Shown here one piece after another: positions 44,000 through 47,985 of a stretch of 47,985 nt of DNA. A program made the translations under genes and the position numbers. The DNA comes from Trueperaceae bacterium (GTDB taxonomy: Bacteria; Deinococcota; Deinococci; Deinococcales; Trueperaceae), in the NCBI GenBank assembly GCA_030147925.1, contig JASBUK010000068.1:1-47985 (forward strand), read 5' to 3'. The notes under the pieces are model-generated. The model made no database searches, was not told where the DNA came from, and worked only from the letters and a program-made list of their open reading frames with translations. Each line of letters begins with the position of its first letter. Position 1 is the first letter of the stretch.

Positions 44000-45049
44000 C
44001 TAATGGCGGCTAAAGTCGATGTATTCGTCTAGCTTGCGTGCCGTCTCACCGTTGTCTATCAGTGTGGCCGCCAGCGTAACACCCTCTTCAATCGTCGCGG
44101 CTTTATCGGCCAGATAGAGCGCCGCTCCGGCATTAAAAAGCACCACATCGCGCTTAGCTCCGTGGATATTGGCCTGCAAAATACCTTTTATTAAGACGGC
44201 GTTTTCCTCCGGGCTACCGCCATAAAGCTCTTCAAGCGAATAGCGGCCCAAACCAACGTCTTCCGGATCAAGCGTATAGCTTAATACCGATGAGTCGACC
44301 TTTAGCTCGCTGACCTTGGTCGTACCGCTCACGGTAAATTCGTCGATGCCGTCCCCATGAACCACCAACGCCCGCTCAGTTCCCAAACCGGCCAGGGCTC
44401 GAGCCAGCGGCCCGGTTAAGTCGGGGCTGAATACACCCAAAAGCTGACGGCTGGCTCCCGCCGGGTTGGTAAGCGGCCCCAAAGAGTTAAAAATCGTGCG
44501 GGCCTTTAAGTCTGCGCGAACCGGGGCGACAAACTTCATAGCCGGATGATGAGACCTGGCAAAAATAAAAGCCAATCCCACTTCGCGGATGCTCTGGGCT
44601 AAACGCTCGGGGCTTTGCTCGAGCCTTACCCCTAGTGCCTCGAGCACATCGGCAGCCCCCGACTTGCGAGTAACGCCCCGGTTACCATGTTTGGCAACTT
44701 TTACCCCGGCAGCTGCCAAGATAAAAAGACTGGCAGTGCTGATGTTGATAGTGCTTATGCCTGTGCCGCCCGTGCCACAAGTGTCCAGCAAGGGCCCCTC
44801 AACCTCCACCGGCACCTTTATGGCCCGCTCACGCATAGCCTGGGCAAAACCAATGATTTCTTCTATGGTCTCGCCCCGAGTGCGCAAAGCAGCCAACAAT
44901 GCAGCGGCCTGCATCTGGCTCAAGTTACCGTCCATAAGCTGACCCATTACCTCGCGGGCGCGGTCTTGCGTCAGGGTTTCACCTTCAAAAACTTCAGATA
45001 ACAGATCAGCAACATCAAAAGATGGTTGCTGCGGTTCTTTATTGCTCAT
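44000..45049 (-). CDS. trpD: anthranilate phosphoribosyltransferase
   Basis: Second step of tryptophan synthesis, joining anthranilate and PRPP. Signature motifs DTCGTGGTGISTINISTA (near residue 90) and KHGNRGVTRKSGAADVLEALG (about 119-139), and the metal site in VHGDGIDEFTV. 349 residues. GAGGGAG precedes the ATG. trpG lies 2 kb upstream on the same strand but is separated by an acetyltransferase, a glycosyltransferase and a DUF402 gene. Confidence 0.95.
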   Translation of the reverse strand: MSNKEPQQPSFDVADLLSEVFEGETLTQDRAREVMGQLMDGNLSQMQAAALLAALRTRGETIEEIIGFAQAMRERAIKVPVEVEGPLLDTCGTGGTGISTINISTASLFILAAAGVKVAKHGNRGVTRKSGAADVLEALGVRLEQSPERLAQSIREVGLAFIFARSHHPAMKFVAPVRADLKARTIFNSLGPLTNPAGASRQLLGVFSPDLTGPLARALAGLGTERALVVHGDGIDEFTVSGTTKVSELKVDSSVLSYTLDPEDVGLGRYSLEELYGGSPEENAVLIKGILQANIHGAKRDVVLFNAGAALYLADKAATIEEGVTLAATLIDNGETARKLDEYIDFSRH

Positions 45050-45115
45050 AAACTCCCTCTTTTAGCCGTATCTTTAACGTTTAGTTAAACATCACAGCGC
45101 CGACACAAGCAAATT

Positions 45116-45622
45116 TCATTGTCTTCTTGGAAATAAAGATACTGCTCGAACAGATAGCTTCTTAGATAAGATTAAATCTGTTTCAATAAACCCGAGCTTT
45201 TTATACATCTTTCGGGCAAGCTGATTATGACCAAAAACATGCAACGAAATCTCAGCCAAGCCTAACTTACGCACTACATCTTCCAGTAACTTAAAGGTTT
45301 TCAACCCGTACCCTTGTCGGCGATACTCCTCAAATATGACTATGTCATAGACAAAAACCCTCTTTCCTCGACCCTGATCATCGATTGCGTACCAGAGAAT
45401 ACCTACTTTGGTTTGATCACTATCATCTTCAATTGAATTGAAAAAATGACCTTCGGTTGAAAAACCATCTGGCAAAATGCGCTCTAGTTGTTTTTGAGCT
45501 TGCTCTAAAGCAGTTTCTGGTTTGAAGTTTCCTGCCTTTACATGTTCCTGAGCATATTCCCTAATGCTGACCTCCAGGTATGCTTCAAACTCGCTTTCTG
45601 TCAAAGGAACCAAACTAACCAT
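45116..45622 (-). CDS. GNAT-family N-acetyltransferase
   Basis: 168 residues. The acetyl-CoA motif A is VYDIVIFEEYRRQGYGLKTF and motif B region LAEISLHVFGHNQLARKMYKKLGF, typical GNAT. The N-terminal region (TESEFEAYLEVSIREYAQEH) resembles acetyltransferases often annotated as YitI/RimI-like. AGGAGG eight bases before the ATG. Substrate unknown. Sequence is AT-richer than its neighbours by eye. Confidence 0.82.
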   Translation of the reverse strand: MVSLVPLTESEFEAYLEVSIREYAQEHVKAGNFKPETALEQAQKQLERILPDGFSTEGHFFNSIEDDSDQTKVGILWYAIDDQGRGKRVFVYDIVIFEEYRRQGYGLKTFKLLEDVVRKLGLAEISLHVFGHNQLARKMYKKLGFIETDLILSKKLSVRAVSLFPRRQ

Positions 45623-45664
45623 ATGCGAATCCTCCTGACACCTTCTATGATTTTGGCCCTAGAA

Positions 45665-46528
45665 CTAGCCCCTATAGCTCACCTTTTCGTTAAGCGCACC
45701 CTTTAAATAAGCATATTCGTATTGATAGCGAGGCTGCTTGAATAAGCGTGACAGCGCTCGGTTAAACAGCAAGCGTTTGAGGGCCAATATCCACGGGTGT
45801 ACCCCTAAGAGCAAACCGACTTCAAGGCTGGGGAATTTCTGATAAACCCGCCACTGAGCCTGCCCCGCAGCATAGGCCTTTTTTAGATAGTTGTCCGCTA
45901 GTTGCCTCTCAGCATGATAAGCCAGCGCCTTCGGTGCAAAGCGAAATTGCATTCCTTGATTTTTTAACCGCAAGGCAAGGTCGGGGTCTTCCCCACCATA
46001 ATTAACAAAGCTTTCGTCATAACCACCCACCGCCCTAAAAGCCTCTGCCGGAAAGCTGGTGTTGGCTCCAGTAGCGTTTATCCATAATACCCTCGACCCC
46101 CAGTGAGTCGCTTGCTCAAATGGTTCACGCGTTCGGCCATGGCGCAGTACTCCCGGTAGTTTAAGCGCCCCTATTACCGCCACATTTGCAAAACGTTCCT
46201 GCCTTGTCAGATGCGCTTGTAATGCTTCTGGCGCCAAGATGCAGTCGTCATCACTCATCAGCAAGACATTGCCTTGGGCCTTACTTACACAGACGTTGCG
46301 GGCGCGTGCAATCGGCTCGTTGTCTTCAAAAAACAACAGTTTGAGATTAAAGGAAGTCTGGGTGTTATCAAGCATCTCCCGGGTACCATCGCTGCAACCG
46401 TTGACACATAGCACCAGTTCGAACAGTTCAGGTTTAAGAGTCTGCTGTTCCAAGGAGTGCAATTTCTGCGTTAGCAACTCTCGGCGATTGTGCGTAACGG
46501 TAATTACGCTTAGCTCTGGGGTAGACAT
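45665..46528 (-). CDS. family 2 glycosyltransferase
   Basis: 287-residue GT-A-fold glycosyltransferase: SVITVTHNRRELLTQKLHSL at the N-terminus, the DxD-type metal motif in LLMSDDDCIL (about residue 94), and a C-terminal acceptor region GGYDESFVNYGGEDPDLALRL. No membrane helix. It probably transfers a sugar to a cell-surface glycan. It overlaps the end of the DUF402 gene by 19 bases and has no Shine-Dalgarno, so its translation is likely coupled to that gene. Confidence 0.85.
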   Translation of the reverse strand: MSTPELSVITVTHNRRELLTQKLHSLEQQTLKPELFELVLCVNGCSDGTREMLDNTQTSFNLKLLFFEDNEPIARARNVCVSKAQGNVLLMSDDDCILAPEALQAHLTRQERFANVAVIGALKLPGVLRHGRTREPFEQATHWGSRVLWINATGANTSFPAEAFRAVGGYDESFVNYGGEDPDLALRLKNQGMQFRFAPKALAYHAERQLADNYLKKAYAAGQAQWRVYQKFPSLEVGLLLGVHPWILALKRLLFNRALSRLFKQPRYQYEYAYLKGALNEKVSYRG

Positions 46529-47019
46529 GAGGGATCAACACCCTGGCTGTTTAGCCAAGCAAAAAGATCATAGTAGTTTTCAGCGAGGCCATTTAGCGTT
46601 TCATGGGTTTTATTTAGGGCGTACTGAGCCTCATCGGTAGTCAAAAGATTGCCTTCAACGGCGTGCAGATATTCTTCGGTGTCAATTACCCACGCGGCTT
46701 TATCGTTACTAACGATGATGTCTAGGTAGTAGTCTCGGCTAATCCAGTTTTGCTTGCTCACCGCAAAAGACATGATGTCAATATAATAGTCGTACTGGTC
46801 ATAGGCATCTGGGGCATGGTAAATAAAGCAGTTGACTTGCACACCCAGTTTGGGAATGAGCAAAGCGTGCATATAGGCTATGCGCGGATGCCCTAGCAAT
46901 GGTCGCGCCATATACAGGCTATCCCTGTGCAGCTGGTAACTGTCTACAGGATAAGGGCCTTTAGTAACGGTATGAGTCATAGCCGCCAAATCGTGATGTG
47001 CTACTTTAACTTCGTGCAC
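46510..47019 (-). CDS. DUF402 (FomD/Ntdp-like) domain protein
   Basis: 169 residues matching the DUF402 fold: YYIDIMSFAVSKQNWISRDY and YLDIIVSNDKAAWVIDTEEYL, with the conserved Asp/Tyr metal region, and the final AQYALNKTHETLNGLAE helix. Some relatives hydrolyse nucleotide di- or triphosphates or nucleotide-linked substrates (FomD, Ntdp). Starts at GTG 47019, three bases after the trpG stop; an internal ATG (Met13) is an alternative. Role here unknown. Confidence 0.75.
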   Translation of the reverse strand: MHEVKVAHHDLAAMTHTVTKGPYPVDSYQLHRDSLYMARPLLGHPRIAYMHALLIPKLGVQVNCFIYHAPDAYDQYDYYIDIMSFAVSKQNWISRDYYLDIIVSNDKAAWVIDTEEYLHAVEGNLLTTDEAQYALNKTHETLNGLAENYYDLFAWLNSQGVDPSCLPQS

Positions 47020-47022
47020 AGC

Positions 47023-47649
47023 TCAGCAGATATCGATGAAATTCTGTAGCATCTTATGACCCGTTTCGGTCAGGATGCTCTCGGGGTGGAATTGCACTCC
47101 CCAGACCGGATGCTCGGCGTGACGCAAACCCATGATTACATCTTGCCCCTCGTCATTTACCCAGGCATTGGGGATAAGCTCGGCGGGCAAATCCTCAACG
47201 ATTAGCGAATGATAGCGGGTCGCTGTTATCTCGGCGGGTAAATCCTTAAAGACCGCCGTGCCATCATGCCGGATTTGGCTGGTTTTACCGTGCATGATTT
47301 TTGGCGCCCGCACGACCTTGGCACCGTAGGCCGCACCAATACTCTGATGTCCTAAGCAAACACCAAAAATCGGGTGGTTCGGGGCATAAGCCCTGATAAG
47401 CTCTACTGACAGCCCTGCCTCATTGGGCGTACAGGGCCCAGGGGAAATAACAATACCGTCGGGTTTAAGCTCAGCTACGTCAGCAAGCTCAAATTGATCA
47501 TTGCGCCACACTATGGTTTCTACCCCCAATTCACCAAGATATTGTACCAGGTTGTAGGTAAACGAATCGTAGTTGTCGATAAGAAGGATTTGCTTTATAG
47601 AAGATTGGTAGGTGGTAGGTGGTAGGTGGTTAGTGGATGGTGAGTTCAT
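47023..47649 (-). CDS. trpG: anthranilate synthase glutaminase subunit TrpG with repeat-derived N-terminus
   Basis: Class I glutamine amidotransferase giving ammonia to TrpE (or PabB). Triad Cys in [15 protein letters not shown] (near residue 97) and His-Glu in VQFHPESIL (near 187-189). The enzyme core normally begins [13 protein letters not shown]; here about 20 residues precede it ([14 protein letters not shown]...), encoded by a copy of the 7-bp repeat family. No other ATG, GTG or TTG lies between this ATG and the core. The ATG overlaps the stop of the truncated four-helix gene (ATGA). trpE is not in the window. Confidence 0.92.
   Translation of the reverse strand: MNSPSTNHLPPTTYQSSIKQILLIDNYDSFTYNLVQYLGELGVETIVWRNDQFELADVAELKPDGIVISPGPCTPNEAGLSVELIRAYAPNHPIFGVCLGHQSIGAAYGAKVVRAPKIMHGKTSQIRHDGTAVFKDLPAEITATRYHSLIVEDLPAELIPNAWVNDEGQDVIMGLRHAEHPVWGVQFHPESILTETGHKMLQNFIDIC
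47605..47643. repeat. heptamer-period repeat inside the trpG 5' end, copy 6
   Basis: TTGGTAGGTGGTAGGTGG, then TAGGTGGTTAGTGGATGGTG: units GTAGGTG/GTTAGTG at 7-bp period, the same family as the intergenic copies. It is read in the minus direction as the first codons of trpG. Confidence 0.8.
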
Positions 47650-47820
47650 CGTTTTGATTCCTGATAGCGGATAAAGCTCGATATACGTTTGGTCAGCATA
47701 TGTAGCTCTGTTTGCAAAGGTTCAATAGTTTTAATAGAAGATATACCCACCTCGGTAGCAATGGTTAAAAGTGTTTCCAATCCATAAGCAGAGCCTAAGG
47801 CAATTTGAGAAAATCGTAGG
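47646..47820 (-). pseudogene. C-terminal fragment of a four-helix-bundle protein (TIGR02436/23S-IVP-like), truncated by an IS
   Basis: The frame ending at the TGA in 47646-47648 reads RFSQIALGSAYGLETLLTIA and ends [12 protein letters not shown], matching the C-terminal half of the small four-helix-bundle family (FSRFLSIALGSAAELET type). Reading upstream it stops at the end of an IS256-like element, so the N-terminal half is missing or lies beyond the insertion. The ALGSA..LET core is unmistakable for the family; function of these proteins is unknown. Confidence 0.7.
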
Positions 47821-47985
47821 GGATTTACTCAATTTTGTGTATGCAACCTCTCCAGCAGTCTATCACCAAAGAGCTGGGCAAACCAGTTGAGGGCTTTTTT
47901 CCAATCTCTGATTGGCATGGTCCATTTTTTAGAAGCCTTGGCAATGGCAAGGTAAAGGATTTTCAGTAGCGCGTCTTCGCTGGGA
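47819..47985 (-). mobile_element. one end of an IS256-family insertion sequence (continues beyond the window)
   Basis: The left border is placed near 47819, where GGGGATTTACTCAATTTTGTG looks like an IS256-type terminal repeat (GG-TTTACNCAATTTT pattern, recalled) and where the four-helix-bundle homology ends. The other end and any 8-9 bp target duplication are outside the window. Confidence 0.65.
47829..47985 (-). CDS. IS256-family (Mutator) transposase, C-terminal part
   Basis: About 52 residues: [20 protein letters not shown], then [30 protein letters not shown] and stop. [24 protein letters not shown] is the hallmark C-terminus of IS256 transposases. The stop codon lies inside the presumed terminal repeat, which is common for this family. 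The DDE core is beyond the right edge. Confidence 0.82.
   Translation of the reverse strand, partial: PSEDALLKILYLAIAKASKKWTMPIRDWKKALNWFAQLFGDRLLERLHTQN

Larger units (their letters stand above)
536..44624. repeat. dispersed palindromic octamer GCTCGAGC (at least 43 copies)
   Basis: Hand-found copies start at 536, 1920, 3629, 4163, 7143, 7569, 7818, 8019, 8313, 8377, 9042, 9515, 10222, 11833, 11965, 12962, 15057, 15471, 17587, 18006, 18067, 19419, 19749, 21433, 22616, 25292, 26756, 27937, 29036, 30751, 31746, 32163, 33754, 35808, 36991, 39189, 39871, 40514, 42469, 42508, 43752, 44397 and 44617. Most lie in genes on both strands and in different reading frames (Leu-Glu or Ala-Arg-Ala); 15471 is intergenic. 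Many extend to GGCTCGAGCC. Confidence 0.9.

Noticed and set aside
1-47985. tRNA and rRNA genes
   Set aside because: No TTCGAATCC-type arms or rRNA-like stretches were found by eye on either strand; a covariance search was not possible.

Overview
The window looks like chromosome from a member of the Deinococcota, possibly a Trueperales-like lineage. RecJ, the winged-helix regulator at the left edge and ribosomal protein S1 resemble Deinococcus proteins as I remember them. Several genes have a -10 box 5-7 nt in front of the start codon (leaderless mRNAs, common in that phylum). G+C is moderate by eye. The phylum call is inference from protein resemblance, because no rRNA or tRNA gene was found.

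Layout. 1-3.3 kb: tail of a winged-helix regulator, a possible small RNA, and rpsA. 3.4-6.4 kb (minus): htpX-lemA and mnmA. 6.5-12.3 kb: a LapA-like membrane protein, recJ and a large FAD/Fe-S dehydrogenase. 12.3-13.4 kb: a broken flavoprotein gene beside a hicAB toxin-antitoxin pair. 13.5-23.7 kb: argS, lon, tpiA, an M24 peptidase, a phosphohexomutase, an argB-like kinase and a PaaK-like adenylating enzyme. 23.8-24.6 kb: a 64-residue protein and an internally deleted IS5-like element. 24.7-31.1 kb: an XPD/DinG-like helicase, a thioredoxin-reductase-like flavoprotein, azlCD with an Lrp regulator, an acetyltransferase, an ArsC-fold protein lacking its cysteine, and a YmdB-type phosphodiesterase. 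31.2-37.2 kb: ppc and a TolQ/ExbD/TonB-like cluster. 37.4-39.2 kb: pyrophosphatase facing crcB and two DUF190 genes. 39.2-47.6 kb (minus): pdxT, a P1 peptidase, PBP1A, pdxS, trpD, three accessory genes and trpG. 47.6-48.0 kb: a four-helix-bundle gene cut by an IS256-family element.

Four things stand out. (1) The palindrome GCTCGAGC occurs at least 43 times by hand count, where fewer than one is expected by chance in random sequence; it behaves like a highly iterated palindrome. (2) A proton-channel pair (TolQ/ExbD) is followed by a protein that joins a TonB-type N-terminus (SxxxH membrane helix, Pro/Gln/Ala-rich spacer) to a C-terminal DUF3048 domain. The cluster is preceded by a 16-codon leader ORF that overlaps the tolQ start as ATGA. 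This is the best candidate for an undescribed system here. (3) A family of degenerate 7-bp-period intergenic repeats appears at six loci, and one copy now encodes the N-terminus of trpG. (4) TGTAAG-N5-TGTAAG boxes precede a possible ~84-nt C-rich small RNA and the 64-residue protein gene, suggesting a small regulon of a SARP/OmpR-type winged-helix protein.

Much of the rest is ordinary housekeeping: translation (rpsA, argS, mnmA), proteolysis (lon, htpX), carbon metabolism (tpiA, phosphohexomutase, ppc), PLP synthesis (pdxS/pdxT), tryptophan synthesis (trpG, trpD) and wall synthesis (PBP1A).
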